Shown: positions 7,888 to 17,034, counted from the stretch's first letter. The stretch is 64,000 nucleotides of DNA from Bradyrhizobium japonicum USDA 6 (GCF_000284375.1 NC_017249.1:4504001-4568000), one strand, 5' to 3'. Notes: generated by a model not told the origin, from the sequence alone. Program-made: numbers and translations.

Positions 7888-9294
7888 ATGTTTCGATCGA
7901 CCCGGACTGCCGTGCTCACGGCATTGTGCATAGCGTTTTCAGCCCACTTCAATCCGGCCGCCGCGCAGGACCGTCGTGTCCCGTCCTCGCCCGCCGAGCT
8001 GCGGCTGTCCTATGCGCCGATCGTGCAGCGGGTGCAGCCGGCCGTCGTCAACGTCTACGCCGCCAAGGTGGTGCAGAACCGCAATCCGCTGCTGGACGAC
8101 CCGATCTTCCGCCGCTTCTTCGGCGTGCCGGGCCAGCAGCCCGAGCAGATGCAGCGCTCGCTCGGCTCCGGTGTCATCGTCGATGCCTCCGGCCTCGTCG
8201 TCACCAATGTCCACGTCATCGAGGGTGCGGACCAGGTGAAAGTATCGCTGTCGGACAAGCGGGAATTCGAGGCCGAGATCCTGCTGAAGGATCCGCGCAC
8301 CGATCTCGCCGTGCTGCGCCTGAAGGACACCAAGGAGAAGTTTCCGACCCTGGACTTCACCAATTCCGACGAACTGCTGGTTGGCGACGTCGTGCTCGCG
8401 ATCGGCAATCCCTTCGGCGTCGGCCAGACCGTGACCCACGGCATCATCTCGGCGCTCGCGCGCACCCAGGTCGGCATCACCGACTACCAGTTCTTCATCC
8501 AGACCGATGCGGCCATCAATCCCGGCAATTCCGGCGGCGCGCTGGTCGACATGAGCGGAAAGCTCGCCGGCATCAATACCGCGATCTATTCGCGCTCCGG
8601 CGGCTCGCAAGGCATCGGCTTTGCGATTCCCGCCAACATGGTGCGCGTCGTCGTCGCCTCCGCCAAGAGCGGCGGCAAGGCGGTGAAGCGGCCGTGGCTC
8701 GGGGCAAAATTGCAGGCGGTGACGCCCGAGATCGCGGAGAGCCTCGGCCTGCGTTCGCCGACCGGCGCGCTGGTCGCAAGCGTGGTCTCGACCGGCCCCG
8801 CGGCCAAGGCCGGCCTGAAATCCTCCGATCTCATCACCGGGATCGACGGCCAGGCCGTCGATGATCCCAACGCCTTCGACTACCGTTTCGCCACGCGTCC
8901 GCTCGGCGGCACCGCGCAGATCGACGTGCAGCGCGGCGGCAAGCCGCTCAAGGTCACGATCGCGCTCGAGACCGCCCCTGACTCCGGCCGCAACGAGCTC
9001 GTCGTCACGGCGCGTTCGCCGTTCCAGGGTGCGAAGGTCTCGACCATCACGCCGGCAGTTGCCGACGAGCTGCATCTGGACGCCGACACCGAAGGCGTCG
9101 TGATCACCGATCTCGGCGGCGACAGCGCGGCTGCGAATGTCGGCTTCCAGAAGGGCGACATCATCCTCGCCGTCAACAACCAGAAGATCGGCAAGACCAC
9201 CGACCTCGAAAAGGCGGCGGGCGAGCGGCCGCGGATCTGGCGCATCACGCTGGTCCGTGGCGGCCAGCAGATCAGCGTCACGCTGGGCGGATGA
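7888..9294 (+). CDS. Periplasmic serine protease, HtrA/DegP/DegQ type
   Basis: 468 residues, ATG after GAGAGGTAGG. Signal peptide about 1-27 (FNPAAAQ). Trypsin-like domain with triad His109 (TNVHVI), Asp139 (RTDLAVL) and Ser215 (NPGNSGGAL), then two PDZ domains (about 270-360 and 380-465) with ASVVSTGPAAKAGLKSSDLI and GGDSAAANVGFQKGDIILAV. It should degrade or refold misfolded periplasmic proteins as an oligomer. Its stop overlaps the rarA start by four bases (ATGA), so the two are translationally coupled. Confidence 0.95.
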   Translation: MFRSTRTAVLTALCIAFSAHFNPAAAQDRRVPSSPAELRLSYAPIVQRVQPAVVNVYAAKVVQNRNPLLDDPIFRRFFGVPGQQPEQMQRSLGSGVIVDASGLVVTNVHVIEGADQVKVSLSDKREFEAEILLKDPRTDLAVLRLKDTKEKFPTLDFTNSDELLVGDVVLAIGNPFGVGQTVTHGIISALARTQVGITDYQFFIQTDAAINPGNSGGALVDMSGKLAGINTAIYSRSGGSQGIGFAIPANMVRVVVASAKSGGKAVKRPWLGAKLQAVTPEIAESLGLRSPTGALVASVVSTGPAAKAGLKSSDLITGIDGQAVDDPNAFDYRFATRPLGGTAQIDVQRGGKPLKVTIALETAPDSGRNELVVTARSPFQGAKVSTITPAVADELHLDADTEGVVITDLGGDSAAANVGFQKGDIILAVNNQKIGKTTDLEKAAGERPRIWRITLVRGGQQISVTLGG

Positions 9295-10628
9295 GCCCGA
9301 AGCGCCCACAGGAGACCCCAACTCTCTTTGCCGCGGCGGGGCTCGATCACGAGGCACCGCATCCGCTGCCGGACCGGCTGCGCCCGCGCGCGCTGTCGGA
9401 GGTCGTCGGCCAGGACCATATCCTCGGTCCCGACGGTGCGCTGACGCGCATGCTGGAGACGCGCACGCTCGGCTCGCTGGTGTTCTGGGGCCCGCCCGGC
9501 ACCGGCAAGACCACGGTGGCGCGGCTGCTGGCGGATGCGACCGATCTGCATTTCGAGCAGATCTCCGCGGTGTTCTCCGGCGTCGCCGATCTGAAGAAGG
9601 CGTTTGACGCCGCGCGCGCCCGCCGCGAGATGGGCAAGGGCACGCTGCTGTTCGTCGACGAGGTGCATCGCTTCAATCGCGCCCAGCAGGATTCGTTTCT
9701 GCCGGTGATGGAGGACGGCACCGTCGTGATGGTCGGCGCGACCACCGAAAACCCGTCCTTCGAGCTCAACGCGGCGTTGCTCTCTCGTGCGCGCGTGCTG
9801 GTGTTTCGCTCGCTCGATGCCGCCGCGATCGAAAAACTGTTCGCGCATGCCGAGGAGGTCGAGGGCCGCAAGCTGCCGCTCGATGACGAGGCACGCGCCG
9901 TGCTGGTGCGCATGGCCGACGGCGACGGCCGGGCATCGCTGACGCTTGTCGAAGAGGTCTGGCGTTCGGCGCGGGCGGACGAGATTTTCAACGCGGCGCA
10001 GTTGCAGGAGATCCTGCAGCGCCGCGCGCCGATCTACGACAAGTCGGCCGACGGTCACTACAACCTGATCTCGGCGCTGCATAAATCGGTGCGGGGCTCC
10101 GATCCTGATGCCGCGCTGTATTACCTCGCGCGCATGCTCGATGCCGGCGAGGACCCGCTGTTCCTGGCCCGCCGCGTCGTACGCATGGCGGTCGAGGACA
10201 TCGGCCTTGCCGATCCGCAGGCGCTGGTCATCGCCAATGCCGCCAAGGACGCCTTCGATTTCCTCGGCCATCCCGAAGGCGAGCTCGCGATCGCGCAGGC
10301 CGTGGTCTATCTCGCCACCGCGCCGAAATCGAACGCGGTCTACACCGCCTTCGGCACGGCGATGCAGGTCGCCAAGCAGGCCGGCTCGCTGCTGCCGCCA
10401 AAGCACATCCTGAATTCCCCGACCAAGCTGATGAAGTCGGAGGGCTACGGTGCGGCCTACGAATACGACCACGATGCCCCCGACGCCTTCTCCGGCCAGG
10501 ACTACTTTCCGGAAGCCCTGGGCCGCCAGACTTTCTACGACCCGCCCGAGCGCGGTTTTGAGCGCGAGATCCGCAAGCGGTTGGATTACTGGGCCAAGCT
10601 GCGGAAGGAGCGGGGTGGCTCGCGCTAG
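9291..10628 (+). CDS. rarA: Replication-associated recombination protein A (AAA ATPase)
   Basis: 445 residues. Clamp-loader-like AAA ATPase acting at stalled forks and gaps. The N-terminal RPRALSEVVGQDHIL is typical; Walker A GPPGTGKTT at 67-75, Walker B FVDEVHRF at 121-128, sensor 1 MVGATTENPSFELN. The C-terminal half has the tetramerisation region (YDKSADGHYNLISALHKSVRGSDPDA) unique to RarA/MgsA/WRNIP1. Coupled to the upstream protease gene by a 4-base overlap, an arrangement found in relatives. Confidence 0.95.
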   Translation: MSPKRPQETPTLFAAAGLDHEAPHPLPDRLRPRALSEVVGQDHILGPDGALTRMLETRTLGSLVFWGPPGTGKTTVARLLADATDLHFEQISAVFSGVADLKKAFDAARARREMGKGTLLFVDEVHRFNRAQQDSFLPVMEDGTVVMVGATTENPSFELNAALLSRARVLVFRSLDAAAIEKLFAHAEEVEGRKLPLDDEARAVLVRMADGDGRASLTLVEEVWRSARADEIFNAAQLQEILQRRAPIYDKSADGHYNLISALHKSVRGSDPDAALYYLARMLDAGEDPLFLARRVVRMAVEDIGLADPQALVIANAAKDAFDFLGHPEGELAIAQAVVYLATAPKSNAVYTAFGTAMQVAKQAGSLLPPKHILNSPTKLMKSEGYGAAYEYDHDAPDAFSGQDYFPEALGRQTFYDPPERGFEREIRKRLDYWAKLRKERGGSR

Positions 10629-10680
10629 AAACGGCCATTTCGCCGTGACGGGAGCCGGCTTTTAGGGTACGCAGGCAACC

Positions 10681-11895
10681 ATGAGCCGCCGCATCAAGAG
10701 AATGAACCCAAAGCCCCGCTCGCGTGACGAGCGCGACGATTCGCGTCCGTTCAAGGCGCGTACTGCGAAGAAGACGGGACCACGGCTCGGTGGCAAGCCG
10801 GGTGCGAAGCCGCCGCGCTTCGCGGGCGAGCGCGCCGAGCGGCGGCCGCCCAAGGCTGCGCCCGAAGCGTCGGCGCCGGCGAAGCCCGTCGAGGCGCTGC
10901 TGCCGACCAAGGTGCAGACCGTCAAGGTAACGGCTGACGAGAACAACATGCGCGTCGATCGCTTTCTCGAAGCGCGCTTTCCCGGCCTGTCGTTCTCCCA
11001 CATCCAGCGCGTCGTCCGTAAAGGCGAGCTGCGCGTCGACGGCAAGCGTGTCGACAGCAAGGATCGGCTGGAGGAGGGCCAGAGCGTCCGCATTCCGCCG
11101 TTGAAGCTCGACACGCCGAAGGCCGCCGGTGAGCTGTCGGAAGGCGCCCAAAAGACGCTTGCCGCGCTGAAGGAGATGACGATCTACGAGGACGACGACG
11201 TCCTCGTCCTGAACAAGCCGGCCGGCCTCGCCGTGCAGGGTGGCTCGGGCATGACGCGGCACATCGATCAGATGCTGGAGGTGATGCGCGATTCCAGGGG
11301 CCAGAAGCCGCGCCTCGTGCACCGCATCGACCGGGAGACCTCTGGCTGCCTGCTGATCGCCAAGACGCGATTTGCCGCCTCGCATCTGACCGGCGCCTTC
11401 CGCTCGCGGTCCGCGCGAAAGACATATTGGGCGCTGGTGCCGGGTCTGCCGAAGCCGAAGCAGGGCCGCATCTCGACCTTCCTCGCGAAGGAAGAGAGCG
11501 AGGACGACACCATCATGCGCATCGCCCAGCATGGCGACGAAGGTGCCAGCCACGCGGTGACGTACTATGCGGTGGTCGAGACCGCCGGCAACAAGTTGAC
11601 CTGGGTGTCGCTCAAGCCCGTGACCGGCCGCACCCACCAGCTGCGCGCCCATATGGAGCATATCGGCCACCCCATCGTCGGCGATGCCAAATATTTCAAC
11701 ATCGAGAACTGGCAGCTGCCGGGCGGCCTGCAAAACCGGCTGCATCTGCTCGCGCGCCGCATCGTCATTCCGCATCCGCGCGGCGGCGTGATCGACGCCA
11801 CCGCGCCATTGCCGCCGCACATGCAGCAGTCGTGGAATCTGCTGGGGCTCGATGCGAGCCGGTTTGATCCGATCGAGAACGCGCCGGAAGAGTAG
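10681..11895 (+). CDS. rluC: RluC/RluD-type 23S rRNA pseudouridine synthase
   Basis: 404 residues. A basic, probably disordered N-terminus (1-80, rich in Arg/Lys/Pro) precedes an S4 RNA-binding domain (about 88-140, MRVDRFLEARFPGLSFSHIQR). The catalytic domain carries HRIDRETSG (214-222) with the catalytic Asp217, and GRTHQLRAHM. It isomerises uridines in 23S rRNA; RluC specificity (positions 955/2504/2580 in E. coli numbering) is inferred from family resemblance. The long N-terminal tail is longer than in E. coli but usual in rhizobia. Confidence 0.88.
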   Translation: MSRRIKRMNPKPRSRDERDDSRPFKARTAKKTGPRLGGKPGAKPPRFAGERAERRPPKAAPEASAPAKPVEALLPTKVQTVKVTADENNMRVDRFLEARFPGLSFSHIQRVVRKGELRVDGKRVDSKDRLEEGQSVRIPPLKLDTPKAAGELSEGAQKTLAALKEMTIYEDDDVLVLNKPAGLAVQGGSGMTRHIDQMLEVMRDSRGQKPRLVHRIDRETSGCLLIAKTRFAASHLTGAFRSRSARKTYWALVPGLPKPKQGRISTFLAKEESEDDTIMRIAQHGDEGASHAVTYYAVVETAGNKLTWVSLKPVTGRTHQLRAHMEHIGHPIVGDAKYFNIENWQLPGGLQNRLHLLARRIVIPHPRGGVIDATAPLPPHMQQSWNLLGLDASRFDPIENAPEE

Positions 11896-11944
11896 GGGCG
11901 GCCGCACGGGCGAGTAAGCGGCGCGGCTAGCAACAATCAAAGCC

Positions 11945-11972
11945 GTCATGCCCCGCTTTCGCGGGGCATGAC
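11945..11972. terminator. Perfect hairpin between convergent genes (repeat family C, minimal form)
   Basis: GTCATGCCCCGC (11945-11956), loop TTTC, GCGGGGCATGAC (11961-11972). It lies between rluC and the DUF3828 gene, which point at each other, so it can serve as a two-way terminator. The same GTCATGCCC ends recur in family C repeats elsewhere in the window. Confidence 0.7.
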
Positions 11973-11980
11973 AGCGGTGT

Positions 11981-12427
11981 TCACTTCCGAAACTGCTCCA
12001 GAAACATCCGCAGACTGTCATGCGGGCTCTCGACATCCGTGATCAGCCATCCCTCGGGTCCGTTGACCAGGACGAAGTTCAGCGTGACCTTCCGCCCGCG
12101 ATTGTCGAAATTCGCCGCGACATAGGTCTTGTCGTATTGCCTGCGAACGACCGTGATCGCGACCGGGCCGAGCTTCCAGTTCGGGCTCTGCACCAGGAAG
12201 TCGTAGGGCTCGACCCTCGGCGCGCTCCAGGCCTTGCGCAGGCTGGGGTCGAAGAATTGCCGGGCGGCGGCGGCATCGCGCGGCAGGCCTTTTGACAGTT
12301 CCGGCGCGCCATCGCCGTAATGCGCGTAGACATTGCGGACCAGCGATTCCGGGGTGCGGAAACCGGCGTCCGCCGCGGCCAGCCAGAGCCCGGCGAGAAG
12401 GGTCCCAATGCCCGCAAGTTCCCTCAT
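11981..12427 (-). CDS. Secreted DUF3828-type protein
   Basis: 148 residues with an N-terminal signal segment (LAGIGTLLAGLWLAAADAG). The pattern ESLVRNVYAHYGDG near residue 28, AARQFFDPSLRKAW and a C-terminal VNGPEGWLITDVESP fit the DUF3828/NTF2-like periplasmic proteins. Function is unknown in the family. It reads leftward from a short gap shared with the divergent ATP12 gene. Confidence 0.75.
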   Translation of the reverse strand: MRELAGIGTLLAGLWLAAADAGFRTPESLVRNVYAHYGDGAPELSKGLPRDAAAARQFFDPSLRKAWSAPRVEPYDFLVQSPNWKLGPVAITVVRRQYDKTYVAANFDNRGRKVTLNFVLVNGPEGWLITDVESPHDSLRMFLEQFRK

Positions 12428-12502
12428 GCCTTGCCGCTCGCTTTATCAGCCGCCGGTCTTGGCTTACAAGCCTAGCATTCAGAGACCGAAGGCCGAAACG
12501 AG

Positions 12503-13297
12503 ATGCGCGAATTGTTCGATGAGGTTGCGGGGCGGTCCCCGCTCGATCCGCAGGAGGCGGTGAGGCAGGCCGCGCGTCCGCCGCAGCGCAAGCGCTTCTA
12601 CAAGGAGGCGGGCGTGGCCGAGGCCGAGGGCGGCTTCGCCATCACGCTGGATGGCAGGCCGATCCGGACGCCATCGGCCCGCCAGGTGGTGATCCCGTCG
12701 CGCGTGCTGGCCGATGCGGTGGCCGCGGAATGGGCGGCCCAGGGCGAGACGATCGATCCCGTGACCATGCCGCTGACTCGGATCGCCAACAGCGTCGTCG
12801 AGGGGGTCATCGATCGCGTCGAGCTCGTAGCCGACGACCTTGCAAGATACTTCGAGACCGACCTGCTGTTCTATCGCGCCGGCCACCCCGAAGGGCTGGT
12901 CGCCCGCGAGGCCACGCATTGGGACCCCGTGCTGTTCTGGGCCGCGGAGGCGCTGGGCGCGCATTTCATCCTGTCCGAGGGCATCATGCATGTGAAGCAG
13001 CCGGACGAGGCCGTTCAGGCCGCCCGCGCGGCTCTGCCCGGGGATGCCTGGTCGATCGCGGCGCTCCACGTGGTCACGACCCTGACCGGTTCGGCGCTGC
13101 TGGCGTTGGCGCTCGCCCATGGTGTGCGCGATGCCGGCCAGGTCTGGGCCGCCGCCCATGTCGACGAGGACTGGAACGCCGAGAAATGGGGCGTGGACGA
13201 GGAGGCGGCTGCCCGCCGCGCCGCCCGCCTGAAGGATTTTCAGGCCGCCGTGGCGGTTCTGGCGGCCGTGAAGCCGCAGGCGGCCGAAGGTCCTTAA
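12503..13297 (+). CDS. ATP12-family chaperone for F1-ATPase assembly
   Basis: 264 residues. ATP12 proteins bind free F1 alpha subunits and help the alpha3beta3 hexamer form; alphaproteobacteria keep the ancestor of the mitochondrial factor. Recognisable pieces: RKRFYKEAGV, FAITLDGRPIRTPSARQVVIPS, AAEWAAQGETIDPVTMPLTRIANS, YFETDLLFYRAGHPEGL and AHVDEDWNAEKWGVDEEA near the end. Single gene, start ATG 12503; the next gene begins 56 bases after its stop. Confidence 0.93.
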   Translation: MRELFDEVAGRSPLDPQEAVRQAARPPQRKRFYKEAGVAEAEGGFAITLDGRPIRTPSARQVVIPSRVLADAVAAEWAAQGETIDPVTMPLTRIANSVVEGVIDRVELVADDLARYFETDLLFYRAGHPEGLVAREATHWDPVLFWAAEALGAHFILSEGIMHVKQPDEAVQAARAALPGDAWSIAALHVVTTLTGSALLALALAHGVRDAGQVWAAAHVDEDWNAEKWGVDEEAAARRAARLKDFQAAVAVLAAVKPQAAEGP

Positions 13298-13353
13298 CGA
13301 GAGGTTTACGAGGGCGGCCTTAGGGTGGGACCAGCGTTCCCTGGGCCCCTGAA

Positions 13354-14940
13354 ATGCCAACGCCGATAAGCTCGATCGTTCCGGTCAGTGCCGCCAGCCC
13401 CGTGGCCGATGCGGCGACGCCCGTGCTCCAGGCCGGCAGCGTCGTGGATGCGAGGGTCGTCAGCGTGATGGCCGACAATCTGGTGCGGATCGCAATCGCC
13501 AATCTGTCGATGGACGTGATGTCCGAGGTGTCGCTGACACCGGGGCAAAATCTCCAGCTCGCAGTGTCGCAGAACGACGGCACCACCAGGCTCGCCATCA
13601 TGAACGGGGCAGGCGAGGCGGCGGCTGACCAGATCACGCTGACGCCGCGGGCGGCTTCGCTCGTGGACGGCCCGCCGCTTGCGCCATCTGCCACCACCGC
13701 ACGCAACACGCTGACGCCGTTGGAGCAGGTCGCCGTCACCGTGGCTTCGGCCGAGGCGGTCACAAAACAGGGCAGCCAGGCGCCGCTGTTCGCCAATCTC
13801 GCCTCCGTCGTCACCGGCAGCGATCTGCCGGTGGGACTGAAGCAGGCGGTGCTGGACGTGCTGGCGCAGCAGACGCCGCTCAACACCGCCCTCGATGGCG
13901 GCGATATCGAATCCGCCTTCCAGAAGTCCGGCCTGTTTCTCGAGGCCTCGCTCGCTGCAGGTACAACGCCGTCCTCCGGCGCGATGCCGGACCTGAAGGC
14001 CGCGCTGCTGGTGCTGCGCCAGACATTGGCCACGCTTGAGACCGCCGCGCCACAGGCGCAAGGAGCCGCGCTCGCTACGGCGGGGACATCGCAGACCACC
14101 GCCGTGCCAGCTCAGGCAGCATCGCCGTCGACCGATCTCGATATGGCCCAACAGCCGCAGATGCCGCGCAGCGCCAATCTCGCAGCCGCTGTGCTCGCCG
14201 ACATCGCCGGCGGCGCTCCGCAGGCTGCGATGCCGCGAACCATGTCCGCCGGCCTTGCCGCGGCCCTTCTTCAAGAGGTCACGCAAAACCTGCCGCGCCT
14301 GACCGGCAATGTGCCCGGCTCGAACAAGGCCGTGCCGGATGGTCACCTCTTCGAGGCCGCGGCGCGCGCGACACCGCCGCCGTTCCGCGGCGCGCTGCCG
14401 GCGCCGCAGGCGATCGCCTCGCCATCGCTCGCGCCGGATACGCCGCTCTCCGCAACGGTGCATCGCCTGCTCGACGACACCGATGCCGCGATCGCGCGTC
14501 AAACGCTGCTCCAGGTCGCCTCGCTGCCCGATCGCACCGACGCCTCCGGCCATCGCATCGACCCGACCGTGCCGCAATGGAATTTCGAGATTCCCTTTGC
14601 GACCCCGCAGGGCACCGCGATGGCGCAGTTCGAGATCTCGCGCGATGGCGGCAACGAATCCGCCGATCCCGCCAAGCGCGCTTGGCGCGCGCGCTTCACG
14701 CTCAATGTCGAGCCGGCCGGCCCGGTGCGCGCGCTGATCACGCTCAACGGCGACAAGACTTTTGTGCGGATGTGGGCGGAGCGGCCGGCGACCGCGCAGC
14801 AGCTCCGCGCCGGCATCGGTGAGCTCAATCAGGCCCTGACGCGGGCGGAGCTCAAGCCCGGCGACATCCTGGTGCGCGACGGCACGCCGCCGCAGCCGGC
14901 GCCGGCCCGCGCCGGCCACTTCCTGGACCGCGCAACATGA
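13354..14940 (+). CDS. FliK-like flagellar hook-length control protein
   Basis: 528 residues. The middle is long, Ala/Pro/Thr-rich and probably unstructured. The C-terminal about 130 residues form the FliK-C/Flg_hook domain: WNFEIPFATPQGTAMAQFEIS, then RARFTLNVEPAGPVRALITL and a final helix region. FliK measures the hook and makes FlhB switch export to filament subunits. Its stop overlaps the start of a stand-alone FlhB C-terminal domain gene, which matches that partnership. No other flagellar gene is in the window, so it may serve as an orphan paralogue rather than the main FliK. Confidence 0.82.
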   Translation: MPTPISSIVPVSAASPVADAATPVLQAGSVVDARVVSVMADNLVRIAIANLSMDVMSEVSLTPGQNLQLAVSQNDGTTRLAIMNGAGEAAADQITLTPRAASLVDGPPLAPSATTARNTLTPLEQVAVTVASAEAVTKQGSQAPLFANLASVVTGSDLPVGLKQAVLDVLAQQTPLNTALDGGDIESAFQKSGLFLEASLAAGTTPSSGAMPDLKAALLVLRQTLATLETAAPQAQGAALATAGTSQTTAVPAQAASPSTDLDMAQQPQMPRSANLAAAVLADIAGGAPQAAMPRTMSAGLAAALLQEVTQNLPRLTGNVPGSNKAVPDGHLFEAAARATPPPFRGALPAPQAIASPSLAPDTPLSATVHRLLDDTDAAIARQTLLQVASLPDRTDASGHRIDPTVPQWNFEIPFATPQGTAMAQFEISRDGGNESADPAKRAWRARFTLNVEPAGPVRALITLNGDKTFVRMWAERPATAQQLRAGIGELNQALTRAELKPGDILVRDGTPPQPAPARAGHFLDRAT

Positions 14941-15206
14941 GCGATCCATCCAAGCTCGCCATTGCGCTGCATTACGAGAAGGGCGGCAACGCGCCCGTCG
15001 TCGTCGCCAAGGGCAAGGGCACGATCGGCGAAAAGATCGTCGAGATCGCCAAGGCCAACGACATCCCGATCGAAGAGAACGAGATCCTGGCCGGCGCGCT
15101 CTCCAAGGTCGAGCTCGGCGAGGAGATCCCGCCGGATCTCTACAAGGCCGTCGCCGAAGTGCTGGTGTTCGTGCTGCGGCTGTCGGGGCGGGGCGGTAGA
15201 GCCTGA
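14937..15206 (+). CDS. Stand-alone FlhB/EscU C-terminal domain protein
   Basis: 89 residues, all equivalent to the cytoplasmic FlhB domain after the autocleavage site: LAIALHYEKGGNAPVVVAKGKG, IPIEENEILAGAL and IPPDLYKAVAEVLVFVLRL. The NPTH cleavage motif is absent; the protein begins (SDPSKLAIAL) where the small cleaved fragment of FlhB would. There are no membrane segments. It is translationally coupled (ATGA) to the FliK-like gene. Similar pairs are known (ylqG-ylqH of Bacillus; FlhX of Campylobacter can complement a truncated FlhB). Role here is inferred. Confidence 0.87.
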   Translation: MSDPSKLAIALHYEKGGNAPVVVAKGKGTIGEKIVEIAKANDIPIEENEILAGALSKVELGEEIPPDLYKAVAEVLVFVLRLSGRGGRA

Positions 15207-15302
15207 TCCGGACCCGAAGGGCCGCGTTAGCGCAAAGTGTGCAGCGGTTTTCCGACAAGCTCAGGAAATAACCTGTCATCGTTTCACCACGATAGCGGCT
15301 GC

Positions 15303-16160
15303 ATGGTCGCGGCCATCTTCATTGCTCAACGGATACCGCTCTTGCTGACCCGCCGTTCCACCCTCGGCCTTCTCGCCGCAGCCGCCACCGTGCCGCAGCG
15401 CGCGTTCGCCCACGTCGCGCCGCCGCGCAACGAGATCCGCGACAGCCTGGCAAAGCGGTTCACCGATCTCGGCACATCGGGGACCTTCGTCGGCTACAAG
15501 GTCGAGGACTATCTGATCGTCGCCAGCGACAAGGAGCGTTCCGGCGAAGCGAAGCTGCCGGCCTCGACGTTCAAGATCCCGAACTCGCTGATTGCGCTGG
15601 AGACCGGCGTCGTCGCCGACCCCGACAAGGACGTATTCCCCTGGGACGGCGTGAAGCGGCCGATCGAGGCCTGGAACAAGGACCACACGATGCGCAGCGC
15701 CATCGCGGTCAGCGCCGTGCCGGTCTATCAGGAGATCGCGCGCCGGATCGGGCAAGAGCGGATGCAAAAATATGTCGACATGTTCGACTACGGCAATCGC
15801 GATATCGGCGGCGGCATCGACCAGTTCTGGCTCACCGGCAATTTGCGCATCGATCCGGTTGAGCAGGTCGATTTCGTTGACCGGCTGCGCCGCCGCGCGC
15901 TGCCGATCGGCAAGCGCAGCCAGGACCTCGTCGCCGACATCCTGCCGGTGACCAAGGTCGGCGACAGCGTCATCCGCGCCAAATCCGGCTTGCTCGGCGC
16001 CGAGCGCGGCGAGCCGTCGCTCGGCTGGATGGTCGGCTGGGCCGAGAAGGGCGAGGCGCACACCGTGTTCGCGCTCAACATGGACTGCAAGGAGCCGCGT
16101 CTCGTCGGCGAGCGCATGCCGTTGACGCAAGCCTGCCTTGCCGAGATCGGCGCGATCTAG
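15303..16160 (+). CDS. Class D (OXA-type) beta-lactamase
   Basis: 285 residues from ATG 15303; a TTG at 15342 would start just before LTRRSTLGLLAAAA, a twin-arginine-like signal, so the true start is open. All active-site motifs are present: Ser88-T-F-K91, S137-A-V139, Y163-G-N165 and K227-S-G229. The product should be a periplasmic serine beta-lactamase; the spectrum cannot be read. Base composition is like its neighbours and there is no mobile element, so this looks like an intrinsic chromosomal gene. A frameshifted gene follows. Confidence 0.92.
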   Translation: MVAAIFIAQRIPLLLTRRSTLGLLAAAATVPQRAFAHVAPPRNEIRDSLAKRFTDLGTSGTFVGYKVEDYLIVASDKERSGEAKLPASTFKIPNSLIALETGVVADPDKDVFPWDGVKRPIEAWNKDHTMRSAIAVSAVPVYQEIARRIGQERMQKYVDMFDYGNRDIGGGIDQFWLTGNLRIDPVEQVDFVDRLRRRALPIGKRSQDLVADILPVTKVGDSVIRAKSGLLGAERGEPSLGWMVGWAEKGEAHTVFALNMDCKEPRLVGERMPLTQACLAEIGAI

Positions 16161-16223
16161 CTGGCGCGCACGAACCTGCTAGCATCCTTCCGACCAAACA
16201 AAAGAAAACGTCGGGAGGACAAA

Positions 16224-16881
16224 ATGAATTCAACGCCACTCTGGCTGTCGTCGCTCACGTTGGCCGCCGCCGGCGGCTGGCTCGCAGCCACGATGTTTGC
16301 CGCACCCGCCACCAGCAAGGAGCCGCGCTTTCCGCAGCTCACCATCGACCAGCTCGACGCCAAGCAGAAGCCGCTAGGCGAGCAGATCATGAAGGTGTCG
16401 AGCGTCGGCATCGGCGGGCCCTACAATCCGATGATCCGCAGCCCCGTGCTCGGCCAGCGCCTGTTCGACCCTGTTCTACTATCTGCGCTGGGAAACCTCG
16501 GTCCCGACCAAGCTGACTGAGTTCGCGATCCTGATCATCGGGCGGCAGTGGCGCTCGCAGGTGGAATGGTTCGCGCACGCGCCGCTGGCGGCCAAGGCGG
16601 CCCTGTCGCCTGATATCATCGCGGAGTTGAAGGCCAACAAGCGCCCGTCGAAGATGGCCGAGGACGAGGCGGTGGTCTACGATTTCGTCACCGAGCTCAC
16701 CACGACAAAGAAGGTCAGCGACGAGACCTATGCGCGCGCCAAGAAAACTTTCAATGATCAGCAGATCGTCGATCTCACCGCGCTCGCCGGCAATTACGTG
16801 ATGGTCGCAATGCTGCTGGCGATGGCGGAGGAGACGGTGCCACCGGACAAGCAGGAGCCGTTCAAGCCGGGTGAGCCGTAA
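16224..16881 (+). pseudogene. Carboxymuconolactone decarboxylase-family protein, frameshifted
   Basis: Frame 1 from ATG 16224 (RBS GGGAGGAC) encodes a signal-anchored start and runs in family-like sequence to GQRLFD (GAC 16467-16469). The match then continues in the +1 frame from 16471 as LFYYLRWETSVPTKLTEFAI and onward to the stop at 16881. The join lies in a CCC run (16469-16471), so one extra C explains it. Joined, the protein would be about 218 residues with the EFAILIIGRQWRSQVEWFAHA motif of the CMD/AhpD-like fold. Either a real null allele or a base-call error. Confidence 0.8.
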
Positions 16882-16919
16882 GGCTCGTCCTCGTTGTCGG
16901 GAGCGCAACTCTCGCCAAC

Positions 16920-17034
16920 GTCATTGCGAGGAGCCCGCGACAAAATTGCGAAGCAATTTTGCGCTGGTGCGACGAAGCAATCCAGACTGCCGCTGCGGAA
17001 AGATTCTGGATTGCTTCGCTGCGCTCGCAATGAC
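16920..17034. repeat. Dispersed inverted repeat, family B, copy 1
   Basis: Begins GTCATTGCGAGGAG and ends TTCGCTGCGCTCGCAATGAC; the inner arms GCAATCCAGA and TCTGGATTGC also pair. Other copies at 29551 and 32618, and a half copy at 37941. Translation of such copies gives the spurious [17 protein letters not shown] peptides. Confidence 0.85.

Noticed and set aside
7939..9357. 472-codon minus-strand open frame
   Set aside because: Antisense to htrA; composition is unlike a real protein.
13306..15279. 657-codon minus-strand open frame
   Set aside because: Antisense shadow of the fliK-like and flhB-like genes.
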